Assembly: GCA_016302435.1 (NCBI GenBank)
Contig: JAEDNQ010000008.1
Coordinates: 1 to 27,076 of the forward strand
Reading direction: 5' to 3'
DNA length: 27,076 bases
From: Bacteroidaceae bacterium
GTDB taxonomy: Bacteria > Bacteroidota > Bacteroidia > Bacteroidales > Bacteroidaceae
In this document: in pieces, positions 9,444-16,081 of the stretch
Layout: every line of letters starts with the position of its first letter
Position numbering within the stretch: position 1 is the first letter of the stretch
Notes under the pieces: generated by a model
Databases searched by the model: none
Seen by the model: only the letters and a program-made list of their open reading frames with translations
What the model was told of the DNA's origin: nothing
Program-made: the position numbers and the translations under genes

Positions 9444-10076
9444 TCAGATATTCAAGACGGTCATTATCACTATCTTGGCATCCAACCACAAGCTGCGATG
9501 GCGGAGATAATCAAGATCCATGTCAAGCCGCTTGAGCATCTTCTCCATCGTATCAGTATAACCATTCTTTATTGTAGCCAAAGATGTCACTCCTGGCTGT
9601 GTGTGAAAGAGCAAGGCATAGTCGGGATTGCGCTGCATTATCTGTTCGATGAAATATCGGCGTTCCGGACGGTACCCAACAAAAGACATGTCGCCTCTCA
9701 GCACATTCCATATCTGCGGTAGTTCGTCGAGATGGCGTCTGCGAAGCATCTTGCCGAAGGGAGTCAGCCGCGGGTCGTCAGTCTGCTCGAGCACGGGACA
9801 CCCGTCTTTCTCGGCTTCCACCACCATAGTACGAAACTTATATATCATGAACGGTCTTCCGCCCTGCCCTATTCGTTCCTGGCTATATATAGCAGGTCCC
9901 TCGGATGTGATTTTTTGAACCACATATATATATAAAAAGACAGGTGAGAGAACGACTAACAACACCAATGCGACTATCACATCGCATGTCCGTTTCATGG
10001 CTCTCTCCACACTATTCATTGCATCAATATTTTTCGATTCCATTATTCTAATTGCACAAGTATAATTGTTTATCAT
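9444..10076 (-). CDS. PglC-like monotopic phosphoglycosyl transferase (initiating sugar transferase)
   Basis: This 210-residue enzyme moves a sugar phosphate from a UDP-sugar to undecaprenyl phosphate, the first step of repeat-unit assembly. It is the minimal form: one membrane or re-entrant segment (about 33-55) followed directly by the catalytic domain, without the four-helix N-terminus of WcaJ/WbaP. Seen: SEGPAIYSQERIGQGG, FMIYKFRTM, the catalytic Asp-Glu dyad at 117-118 in HLDELPQIWNVLRGDMSFVG, and YRPERR. The start is uncertain: ATGs at 10076, 10043, 10019 and 9998 are in frame, and the family usually begins close to the MKRTCDVIVAL at 9998, so the true protein may be up to 26 residues shorter. 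It is the first gene of the operon, which fits an initiating enzyme. The sugar cannot be told from sequence. Confidence 0.93.
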   Translation of the reverse strand: MINNYTCAIRIMESKNIDAMNSVERAMKRTCDVIVALVLLVVLSPVFLYIYVVQKITSEGPAIYSQERIGQGGRPFMIYKFRTMVVEAEKDGCPVLEQTDDPRLTPFGKMLRRRHLDELPQIWNVLRGDMSFVGYRPERRYFIEQIMQRNPDYALLFHTQPGVTSLATIKNGYTDTMEKMLKRLDMDLDYLRHRSLWLDAKIVIMTVLNI

Positions 10077-10105
10077 GCAGCATATCGCATTTATTAGGTT
10101 AGCCC

Positions 10106-10132
10106 CGCCACACCTTCTTCGGTGTTTTGGCG
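10106..10132 (-). promoter_or_regulatory. Hairpin in the leader of the polysaccharide operon
   Basis: On the minus strand CGCCA-AAA-CACC-gaagaa-GGTG-TGGCG can fold as a 4-bp and a 5-bp helix around a six-base loop, with a three-base A bulge. It lies about 30-57 nt upstream of the first ATG of the operon. No U-run follows it, so it is not an intrinsic terminator; a role in translation or processivity control is a guess. Confidence 0.4.
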
Positions 10133-10268
10133 ATGACAGAGATATTGTTGGGTTCTTTTAATTACAATTCTATTTTGGAGGGTTAGTTTAGCAGTCTCGG
10201 AGACACTCAACCGTATTCTAAATAACGATTATGCTGTACTTTTATTTCGTCTACAATCAAATTTTTGA

Positions 10269-10276
10269 CAAAGGTA
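10269..10276 (-). promoter_or_regulatory. Bacteroidetes-type -7 box for the polysaccharide operon
   Basis: The minus strand reads TACCTTTG, a full match to the TAnnTTTG consensus used by the Bacteroidetes primary sigma factor. The -33 region is weak (TTTA about 15 nt upstream), so the strength is uncertain. Transcription from here would give a leader of roughly 190 nt before the sugar transferase ATG at 10076. Confidence 0.5.
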
Positions 10277-10400
10277 ACGTTTTTTTCTGAATAAACTACA
10301 CCGATATGGAATAAATTATGTAATTTCGCATCGAACAAGACTTATACGGCGGCAACAAGGGGCAATTTTCAAACGCGCTTTGCACAAATACGCCATTTGG

Positions 10401-10458
10401 CACATGCAACATGTCACATGCCACATGTCACTCGCCACTGTCACATGCCACATGTCAC
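10401..10458. repeat. Three copies of a 17-bp CACATG repeat upstream of the C1B peptidase gene
   Basis: The 17-mer CACATGCCACATGTCAC occurs exactly at 10415-10431 and 10442-10458, and with one change (CACATGCAACATGTCAC) at 10401-10417, overlapping the next copy by three bases. The two exact copies sit within a 21-bp identity spaced 27 bp apart. Each copy contains the palindrome ACATGT. They lie 60-120 bp before the peptidase ATG at 10520, so they could be an operator or part of the mRNA leader. Confidence 0.7.
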
Positions 10459-10519
10459 TTGCAACCGTTGTCGAACAATCTATACAAACGAAAGATAACC
10501 CAAAACAAGATACAAGCAA

Positions 10520-11905
10520 ATGAACAAGAACTTACTTACCATGGCATTGCTGAGCTGCTCAGCAATGATGTCAGCACAGAGCCTCACGTCCGAACTTGTG
10601 GAGCGATTTGCAAAAGAAAACAAGATTGATGGAACAGAGCGAGTCATACGCAATGCTCTCGCCGCCGGTCCTGTGTCCAACATAGCCCTCAATCAGGACA
10701 ACCAGACAGAGAAGGACACATACTTCTCTCACTCCGTCCCTTCCAAAGGCATCACTGACCAGCAGTCATCAGGCAGATGCTGGCTCTTCACAGGCCTCAA
10801 TGTCATGCGCTCCAAAATGATACGCGAACAGGAACTGGCCACAGGCATGGAGTTCTCACAAAACTACCTCTTCTTCTACGACCAGTTGGAAAAAGCCAAC
10901 CTCTTCCTCCAAGCCATCATCGACACCAGAAAGCAACCCATGGACGACCGCACCGTCAACTGGCTATTCACAAATCCGCTCTCTGACGGAGGCACATTCA
11001 CTGGCGTAGCCGACCTTGTGGCAAAATACGGCATTGTGCCAAAAGGTGTCATGCCAGAGACATACGCATCAAACAACACGAGCCAGTTCACCACCTTCCT
11101 CAAGCGAAAGCTGCGCGAAGACGCTCTAATCCTCCGAGCCAATGCCAAGATGAGCGAGAAGCAGCTGCAGGAACTGAAAGAGAAACAGCTGTCAGAGATA
11201 TACAAGATGCTCTGCCTCGGACTCGGTCAACCAGTCAAGGAATTCACTTGGGCACCAAAAGACAATAAAGGCAAAAACATCGGCACACCAAAGACATACA
11301 CGCCTCAGTCATTCTATCAGGAGTTCATCGGCCTCGACCTGCAAAACGACTACATCATGCTCATGAACGACCCCTCACGTGAATATTGGAAGACATACGA
11401 GATAGAATATGACCGTCATACCTACGACGGCCACAACTGGAAGTATGTCAACGTGCCCATGGACGACATCAAACAAGCAGCAGTAGCATCTATCAAAGAC
11501 AGCACCATGATGTACTTCTCATGCGATGTAAGCAAATACCTTGACCGCAAACGTGGCATAGCAGACTTGAGCAACTACAACTTCGACGAAATATTTGGGG
11601 TAACTTTCGGCATGGACAAAGCACAGAGAGTCAAGACATACGACTCAGGATCCACACATGCCATGACACTCATGGCTGTAGACATCGACGATGAAGGTAA
11701 GACAAAAAAATGGATGGTAGAGAACTCATGGGGCGCATCACACGGACACAACGGCCACATCATCATGACAGACGAATGGTTTGACAATTATATGTTCCGC
11801 CTCGTGATAGACAAGAAGTACGCATCTGAGCAAATCATCAAAGCCAATCAGCAGAAGCCTATCATGCTCCCCTGCTGGGATCCAATGTTTGCCGCGGAAG
11901 AATAG
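10520..11905 (+). CDS. Exported C1B cysteine aminopeptidase (bleomycin hydrolase/PepC family)
   Basis: This papain-fold peptidase has the complete catalytic set: Gln81 and Cys87 in QQSSGRCWLF, His380 in GSTHAMTLMAVD, and Asn402 in ENSWG. The 461-residue length and the C-terminal LPCWDPMF match the bleomycin hydrolase/PepC family, in which the C-terminus lies in the active-site cleft and confers aminopeptidase specificity. Unlike the cytosolic PepC enzymes of Gram-positives, it begins with a signal-peptide-like MNKNLLTMALLSCSAMMSAQ, so it is probably periplasmic or surface-located, as in many Bacteroidales homologues. The downstream pepT starts 28 bp after the stop, suggesting joint transcription and a shared role in peptide breakdown. 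The repeats at 10401-10458 lie upstream. Confidence 0.93.
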   Translation: MNKNLLTMALLSCSAMMSAQSLTSELVERFAKENKIDGTERVIRNALAAGPVSNIALNQDNQTEKDTYFSHSVPSKGITDQQSSGRCWLFTGLNVMRSKMIREQELATGMEFSQNYLFFYDQLEKANLFLQAIIDTRKQPMDDRTVNWLFTNPLSDGGTFTGVADLVAKYGIVPKGVMPETYASNNTSQFTTFLKRKLREDALILRANAKMSEKQLQELKEKQLSEIYKMLCLGLGQPVKEFTWAPKDNKGKNIGTPKTYTPQSFYQEFIGLDLQNDYIMLMNDPSREYWKTYEIEYDRHTYDGHNWKYVNVPMDDIKQAAVASIKDSTMMYFSCDVSKYLDRKRGIADLSNYNFDEIFGVTFGMDKAQRVKTYDSGSTHAMTLMAVDIDDEGKTKKWMVENSWGASHGHNGHIIMTDEWFDNYMFRLVIDKKYASEQIIKANQQKPIMLPCWDPMFAAEE

Positions 11906-11933
11906 AACCATAAAAGCAAAAAAATCATATTCC

Positions 11934-13157
11934 ATGACGATTACAGAAAGATTCCTCCACTATGTCTCCTACGACACGCAGTCGTCAGAAGACAGTGGGA
12001 CAACCCCATCCACCAGCAAGCAGAAGGACTTCGCCCAAGTCCTTAAACAGGAACTCATAGATGAAGGACTGCAAGACGTCGTCCTCGATGATCTCGGCTA
12101 CCTCTACGCCACCCTTCCTGCCAACACAACAAAGACTGTGCCTACCATCGGATTCATCGCACACCTCGACACCAGTCCTGACGCTTCAGGCAAAAACGTG
12201 CGTCCGCGCATCATCAAAAACTATGACGGAGGCGACATCACCCTCGACAGCGGCCTTGTCACTTCCCCAGCGGTTTTCCCCGAACTCCTCAGCCACAAAG
12301 GAGAAGACCTAATCGTGACAGATGGCACCACCCTCCTCGGAGCAGACGACAAGGCTGGCATAGCAGAGATAGTACAAGCCATGGTATACCTGCAGCAACA
12401 TCCTGACATAAAGCACGGCACCATCCGCATAGCCTTCAACCCCGACGAGGAGATAGGAATGGGTGCCCACCACTTCGACGTGGAGCACTTCGGATGCGAG
12501 TTCGCCTACACCATGGACGGCAGCGAGGTTGGCGAGATAGAATATGAAAATTTCAACGCCGCCTCAGCAAAGATTACCATCGCAGGATGCTCTGTCCACC
12601 CTGGTTATGCCAAAGGCAAGATGATAAACGCAGGACGTGTGGCAACAGAACTGGTAAGCATGCTTCCCGAAGATGAGACTCCAGAGACGACAGAAGGCTA
12701 CGAAGGTTTCTTCCATCTCACCAGTATCAGCGGAGGATGCGAAAAGGCTCAACTATCCTTCATCATCCGCGACCATGACCGCGAATATTTCGAGAGCCGA
12801 AAGACCGAGATGCTCGACGTGGTGCAGGCCATCAATGACAAGTATGGCAAGATAGCGGAGATAGACATCCGCGACCAATATTACAACATGCGAGAGATGG
12901 TCGAACCAAAGATGTACATAATCGACATAGCCCATGAAGCGATACAACAGGCCGGCATGACACCCAAGGTCAAAGCCATCCGTGGCGGCACCGACGGGGC
13001 ACAGCTATCATTCCGTGGCCTACCCTGTCCCAACATCTTCGCTGGCGGCATCAACTTCCATGGTCCCCATGAGTTCGTCCCCATCCAAAGCATGGAGAAA
13101 GCAATGATGACAGTCGTCAACATCTGCCGCATCACCGCAGAAAAACTCGGGAAATAG
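11934..13157 (+). CDS. pepT: Peptidase T (tripeptide aminopeptidase, M20B)
   Basis: PepT is a two-zinc M20 metallopeptidase that removes the N-terminal residue from tripeptides in the cytoplasm. From the ATG at 11934 the protein has 407 residues, the family length; an upstream start at 11889 would overlap the preceding gene and add unrelated residues. Metal and catalytic motifs are all present: His77 and Asp79 in FIAHLDTSPDASG, Asp138 in LLGADDKAG, Glu172-Glu173 in NPDEEIGMGA, YTMDGSEVGE, IRGGTDGAQLSF, and the C-terminal HGPHEFVP. No signal peptide is seen, so it would process peptides released by the exported peptidase after uptake. Confidence 0.97.
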   Translation: MTITERFLHYVSYDTQSSEDSGTTPSTSKQKDFAQVLKQELIDEGLQDVVLDDLGYLYATLPANTTKTVPTIGFIAHLDTSPDASGKNVRPRIIKNYDGGDITLDSGLVTSPAVFPELLSHKGEDLIVTDGTTLLGADDKAGIAEIVQAMVYLQQHPDIKHGTIRIAFNPDEEIGMGAHHFDVEHFGCEFAYTMDGSEVGEIEYENFNAASAKITIAGCSVHPGYAKGKMINAGRVATELVSMLPEDETPETTEGYEGFFHLTSISGGCEKAQLSFIIRDHDREYFESRKTEMLDVVQAINDKYGKIAEIDIRDQYYNMREMVEPKMYIIDIAHEAIQQAGMTPKVKAIRGGTDGAQLSFRGLPCPNIFAGGINFHGPHEFVPIQSMEKAMMTVVNICRITAEKLGK

Positions 13158-13180
13158 ACACACGAAATATAGGCAAAAAC

Positions 13181-13262
13181 ATGAAGATACCTTCATAGGC
13201 CAACGAAAGTATCTTCACAAGCCAACGAAGGTATCTTCATAGCTCGATGAAGATACCTTCGT
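13181..13262. repeat. Palindromic repeat array with a perfect 16-bp stem downstream of pepT
   Basis: Four 12-bp units, each nearly palindromic, occur in 82 bp: GAAGATACCTTC at 13183-13194, GAAAGTATCTTC at 13205-13216, GAAGGTATCTTC at 13227-13238 and GAAGATACCTTC at 13249-13260. Units 3 and 4 make a perfect 16-bp stem (13225-13240 with 13247-13262, six-base loop). Unit 1 can pair equally well with unit 3 over 14 bp. The middle two units share the longer direct repeat GCCAACGAA(A/G)GTATCTTCA (13199-13217 and 13221-13239, 22-bp period). The array lies between convergent genes. No T-run follows the stem on either strand, so termination activity would be weak or factor-dependent. Confidence 0.85.
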
Positions 13263-13297
13263 ATTTAACAGACGTTTTCTCGCAAAAAGCGCATTGC

Positions 13298-13311
13298 CCA
13301 AGCGAGCTTGG
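13298..13311. repeat. Short perfect inverted repeat in the pepT-hslR spacer
   Basis: CCAAGC-GA-GCTTGG is a perfect 6-bp inverted repeat with a two-base centre, 40 bp right of the larger stem. No T-tract adjoins it. It may be part of the transcription-end region for the convergent genes or chance. Confidence 0.35.
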
Positions 13312-13373
13312 CTCTGCTCATCTGGCTTAACGAAAACGTTCATATAATTCTATGTCACAAGGTGGGAAACACA

Positions 13374-13814
13374 CTACTCATCGTATTCCTCCTCCTCATC
13401 CTCGTCATCGAAGTCGAAGTCAAAGTCACCGAAGAAAGCAGGCTGAATGAAGCCGTCGAGTTCGCGACGTTCCTTCTTCGTAGGTCGTCCTGTGCCTCTC
13501 GCCCTTCCGACGAATCCGCTGATGCGATTCATCTCCAGAAGCTCGAGTTGCTCCTTCGCCGTCACATTCTCCAGAACCTCAGGCACCAGTTTGGCTCCCA
13601 CACGGTTTTGGATAGCTTGCAACACCTTGAAGGAATAGGTTATGGGAGGCTTGCGCACCTCTATTACGTCACCCACCTTCACCATCTTCGATGCCTTCTG
13701 CTTCACTCCCCCAATGCTGATGCGCCCATTCTTGCAGGCATCAGCAGCAATACTGCGCGTCTTGAAGATGCGCGCTGCCCAAAGCCATTTGTCGAGTCTT
13801 GCTTCCATTGTCAT
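13374..13814 (-). CDS. hslR: S4-domain RNA-binding protein, HslR (heat-shock protein 15) family
   Basis: The N-terminal half (about residues 4-65) is an S4 RNA-binding domain with RLDKWLWAARIFKTRS and GRISIGGVKQKASKMVKVGD. In Escherichia coli Hsp15 binds free 50S subunits carrying a nascent chain and helps recycle stalled ribosomes. The middle has GRARGTGRPTKKERRELDGF, a conserved basic tail of the Bacteroidetes family, and the last 20 residues are extremely acidic (FDFDFDDEDEEEEYDE). The ATG at 13814 overlaps the pth stop in an ATGA arrangement, so the two are probably translationally coupled; both act on stalled or aborted translation. A second ATG at 13808 is possible. Confidence 0.88.
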   Translation of the reverse strand: MTMEARLDKWLWAARIFKTRSIAADACKNGRISIGGVKQKASKMVKVGDVIEVRKPPITYSFKVLQAIQNRVGAKLVPEVLENVTAKEQLELLEMNRISGFVGRARGTGRPTKKERRELDGFIQPAFFGDFDFDFDDEDEEEEYDE

Positions 13815-14374
13815 TTCTTATTAAACTGATTCATTGTCCTGTCCAATCCTTGCAGACAGAAACTCTTTATCATCTCACCCACATAGTCGAGTTTTTCCTC
13901 AATGAGCTTATTTTCCTCATCAGAGAATGTGCCGAGTACAAAGTCTATCTGCGCCCCTTTAGGGAAATCATTGCCAATGCCAAACTTGATGCGGGCATAG
14001 TTGGCAGTCATCATGCACGACTCTATGTTCTTGAGTCCATTGTGTCCGCCAGCACTACCATTGCCCCTCATTCGTATCTTGCCCACCGGCAAACTGAGGT
14101 CATCGACCAGCACAAGTATATTTTCCACTGGAATCTTCTCATGCTGAGCCCAATAGCGCACAGCCTGTCCAGAGAGATTCATGTACGTTGAAGGTTTGAG
14201 CAAGAGCATCTCAGCATTTTTCACTCTTGTGGTCGCCACAGCCCCATACCGCTTATCCATCCACACTGCCTTCTGTTTTTCAGCAAAGGCATCTATGATA
14301 CGAAAACCGATATTGTGTCTTGTGCCCACATATTCATTGCCAATATTGCCTAACCCAACTATAAGATATTTCAT
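13811..14374 (-). CDS. pth: Peptidyl-tRNA hydrolase
   Basis: Pth cleaves peptidyl-tRNA released from ribosomes so that the tRNA can be reused. The ATG at 14374 gives 187 residues beginning MKYLIVGLGNIGNEY, as in the family. Key residues are in place: Asn10, His20 in TRHNIGF, Asn66 in PSTYMNLSG, Asp92 in LVLVDDLSLPVG, and Asn112 in GSAGGHNGLKN. Upstream in-frame starts (14431, 14533) are rejected: they add a tail unlike Pth, and a consensus -7 box TAGATTTG at 14414-14421 would place the transcript start downstream of both. The end overlaps hslR by 4 bp. Confidence 0.97.
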   Translation of the reverse strand: MKYLIVGLGNIGNEYVGTRHNIGFRIIDAFAEKQKAVWMDKRYGAVATTRVKNAEMLLLKPSTYMNLSGQAVRYWAQHEKIPVENILVLVDDLSLPVGKIRMRGNGSAGGHNGLKNIESCMMTANYARIKFGIGNDFPKGAQIDFVLGTFSDEENKLIEEKLDYVGEMIKSFCLQGLDRTMNQFNKK

Positions 14375-14413
14375 ACTGTCTTCTTCTGATGTCAATAGGT
14401 GTTTCGACCGAAA

Positions 14414-14421
14414 CAAATCTA
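14414..14421 (-). promoter_or_regulatory. -7 box for pth-hslR
   Basis: The minus strand reads TAGATTTG, a full match to TAnnTTTG, 40 bp upstream of the pth ATG. No TTTG is seen at -33. It suggests that pth-hslR can be transcribed separately from rplY and decides the pth start. Confidence 0.5.
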
Positions 14422-14535
14422 ATAACCACATAACATAATATATATATAATGTTTTGAGGGAAAAACAGGAAAGGCCGGAGAAGCCGGAATGACCGGGAGA
14501 GACCGCTCCTTTACGCCATGCCCCCATAAACAATT

Positions 14536-14579
14536 ACGAGGGTGCATCTCCAGTCGACAGACTCTCGATGCATCCTCGT
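14536..14579 (-). terminator. Stem-loop after rplY, probable terminator or attenuator
   Basis: Arms at 14536-14548 and 14567-14579 form a 13-bp stem with one mismatch (A-C in minus-strand RNA), and AGTC/GACT inside the 18-base loop can extend it. It starts 24 nt after the rplY stop on the minus strand. The following AATTGTTTATG is only a weak T-tract, so partial termination before pth is the likely outcome. Confidence 0.5.
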
Positions 14580-14602
14580 ATTCGTTTGTTCTATGCCCAA
14601 GA

Positions 14603-15202
14603 TTACTTCTTAGAAGCCTCAGCCTGTGCAGCGCGAGCAGCACGAGTCATACGAACGGCGCAGACAACGACTTCCTTAGAAGTGATGATCTCAAGACCTT
14701 CGTATGAGAGGGTGCCTACCTTCATAGACTTGCCGAGTCCGAGGTTAGTAACATCGATGTCGAGCACGTCTGGGAACTGAGTGTAGCAAGCCTTCACAGC
14801 GAGCTTGCGCACGTTGAGCGCGAGCTTACCACCGGCGCGAACACCTTCAGCGAGTCCGTTGAGCTTAACAGGAATCTCGAATACTACAGGCTTGTCCTCT
14901 GTCACCTGATAGAAGTCAACGTGAACTGGACGGTCTGTAACGAAGTCGCACTGGAGATCCTTGAGGATAGCCTTGACAGGAGTGCCATCAACAACGAGGT
15001 TTACGATGTAAACGTTTGGTGTGTAGAGGAGCTTAGCGAGTTCCTTCTCTGAAATCTTGATTGACTTAGATACTGGAAGTCCGTTCTCGTCCTTCTCTAC
15101 TCCATAGAATACAGCAGGAACCATTCCTGCGCGGCGAAGCTCACGGCTTGCCTTCTTGCCGAACTCAGCACGAGTCTGGGCATTGAGTGTGATTTCTTTC
15201 AT
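14603..15202 (-). CDS. rplY: 50S ribosomal protein bL25, two-domain CTC/TL5 form
   Basis: The 199-residue protein is the long form of L25, which binds 5S rRNA in the large subunit. Domain 1 (about 1-95) carries LNAQTRAEFGKKASRELRRAGMVPAVFYG, split in the family between the rRNA-binding strands; domain 2 (about 96-180) is the beta-rich TL5/CTC domain with EIPVKLNGLAEGVRAGGKL. The C-terminus ends in an Ala-rich tail (TRAARAAQAEASKK). It has a textbook promoter 95 bp upstream. The next gene on the strand, pth, is the usual neighbour in bacteria. Confidence 0.96.
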   Translation of the reverse strand: MKEITLNAQTRAEFGKKASRELRRAGMVPAVFYGVEKDENGLPVSKSIKISEKELAKLLYTPNVYIVNLVVDGTPVKAILKDLQCDFVTDRPVHVDFYQVTEDKPVVFEIPVKLNGLAEGVRAGGKLALNVRKLAVKACYTQFPDVLDIDVTNLGLGKSMKVGTLSYEGLEIITSKEVVVCAVRMTRAARAAQAEASKK

Positions 15203-15260
15203 TTGTTTTTTGTGTTACTATAAATTAAGATTTTTCGCTTAATTCGCCATCACACATTAA

Positions 15261-15278
15261 CCTGCAGCCGAGTGCAGG
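15261..15278 (-). promoter_or_regulatory. Small hairpin in the rplY mRNA leader
   Basis: CCTGCA-6 nt-TGCAGG is a perfect 6-bp inverted repeat that would sit about 20-35 nt into the leader transcribed from the promoter at 15304-15334. Ribosomal protein leaders often hold autoregulatory folds, but a 6-bp stem alone is weak evidence. Confidence 0.3.
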
Positions 15279-15303
15279 CATTAGTGCTGCATAAAAAGCG
15301 GTG

Positions 15304-15334
15304 CAAAGGTACTACTTTTGCGGCAACCCACAAA
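15304..15334 (-). promoter_or_regulatory. Consensus Bacteroidetes promoter of rplY
   Basis: On the minus strand TTTG (15331-15334) is followed by exactly 19 nt and TACCTTTG (15304-15311), matching both the -33 and the -7 elements. It predicts a leader of about 95 nt before the rplY ATG. This is the clearest promoter in the window and supports assignment to Bacteroidetes. Confidence 0.8.
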
Positions 15335-15420
15335 AGTTTATCGTACTTTTTTTGATGCGCCGCCATATTTTTCTCATCATGCCTGCACCCATCACACCCT
15401 GAAGCCACCTTCGGATAGCA

Positions 15421-15837
15421 TCAGAAGATATCCTTCACCTTGTCCAGGAAGCTCTTCTTCTCCGGTTTAGCCGCCTTGTCTGCTTCCTCAGCAGATGCCG
15501 CCGCCGAAGCAGGAGTCCCTGCCGTAGGCTCATTCACCTCAGCAGCCATCATCGGAGCAGGAGCGCCCCCATCGACTGCACCATCCATCTCCTTAGCCTT
15601 AGCCAAAGTCAGGTTGAGAGCATCCATGAACTTCTCATAGTCCTCCTTGTAGAGGAATATCTTGTGCTTCTCAAAGACGAAACGCGGATTTTCCGCCGTG
15701 CCCTCGTTGATTTTCTTACTCTCCGTGATAGCAATGTACCTATCACCATTCCTGCTCTGCTTTATATCAAAATAGTAGATGCGCTTACCTGCCTTGACAC
15801 TTTCAGAGAAGATTAATTCTTTGTCTGTTTCAGCCAT
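15421..15837 (-). CDS. PUR-alpha-like nucleic-acid-binding protein (DUF3276)
   Basis: Residues about 6-88 match the bacterial PUR domain (DUF3276): ELIFSESVKAGKRIYYFDIK, NGDRYIAITESKK and FVFEKHKIFLYKEDYEKF. Family knowledge: these small proteins fold like a PUR repeat and bind single-stranded nucleic acid; the Borrelia relative BpuR regulates genes and RNA. A low-complexity Ala/Pro/Glu linker (about 89-125) leads to a basic-hydrophobic tail, KKSFLDKVKDIF, that looks like a short interaction helix. The 138-residue length is usual for Bacteroidetes. It is a separate transcription unit with its own promoter, back to back with nusB. Confidence 0.9.
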   Translation of the reverse strand: MAETDKELIFSESVKAGKRIYYFDIKQSRNGDRYIAITESKKINEGTAENPRFVFEKHKIFLYKEDYEKFMDALNLTLAKAKEMDGAVDGGAPAPMMAAEVNEPTAGTPASAAASAEEADKAAKPEKKSFLDKVKDIF

Positions 15838-15857
15838 AATTGTATAGTTTAAGTTGT

Positions 15858-15887
15858 AAAATCTAATTTGACTACAAAATTGTCAAA
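15858..15887 (-). promoter_or_regulatory. Probable promoter of the PUR-like gene
   Basis: The minus strand has TTTG (15884-15887), an 18-nt spacer and TAGATTTT (15858-15865), one base from the TAnnTTTG consensus. It lies about 20 bp upstream of the ATG, giving a very short leader. Confidence 0.5.
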
Positions 15888-15976
15888 AATTTTTGTTTCT
15901 TGCAAGAAAAACCCGATTTTTTTGTGTTTTCATATAATCATTTATAAAAAATAGCTCGTTTTTCAAAGAAAAGCAC

Positions 15977-15984
15977 TAAATTTG
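15977..15984 (+). promoter_or_regulatory. -7 box of the nusB-yajC-ybbR-coaE operon
   Basis: TAAATTTG fully matches TAnnTTTG, about 98 bp upstream of the nusB ATG. The -33 element is not clear (a T-run in CGTTTTTC about 15 nt away). The predicted leader includes GGTGT...ACACC (16024-16044), a weak hairpin. Confidence 0.5.
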
Positions 15985-16081
15985 CACTCAAATTAAAAAT
16001 TTCAGACACATTCATCTCAAACTGGTGTTTTTATCCAACACACCCCAAACAGAAGAATACAAAAATAGAGTTTTTTGATAT

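Larger units (their letters stand above)
10077..10519. other. Divergent intergenic region between polysaccharide operon and C1B peptidase gene
   Basis: This 443-bp spacer has no convincing gene. It is AT-rich in the middle (about 10140-10340) and holds, from left to right, a bulged hairpin in the presumed leader of the polysaccharide operon (10106-10132), a -7 box for that operon (10269-10276), a weak TAATTTCG that could serve the peptidase gene (10321-10328), and three copies of a CACATG-containing repeat (10401-10458). I saw no NusG-like antiterminator gene and no pair of long inverted repeats of the kind that flank invertible capsule promoters in Bacteroides fragilis. Confidence 0.6.

Noticed and set aside
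10401..10458. CRISPR-like array
   Set aside because: Units are 17 bp, partly overlapping and irregularly spaced, with no spacers of constant length and no cas genes.
10077..10519. Possible phase-variable (invertible) capsule promoter
   Set aside because: Invertible promoters need matching inverted repeats on both sides. The only repeats here are direct CACATG copies on one side and a short hairpin; no long inverted pair flanks the -7 box, and no recombinase gene is near.
13181..13262. Simple rho-independent terminator for pepT
   Set aside because: The 16-bp stem is strong but is followed by TATTTAACAG on the plus strand and has no T-run on the minus strand; four repeated units are also more than a terminator needs.
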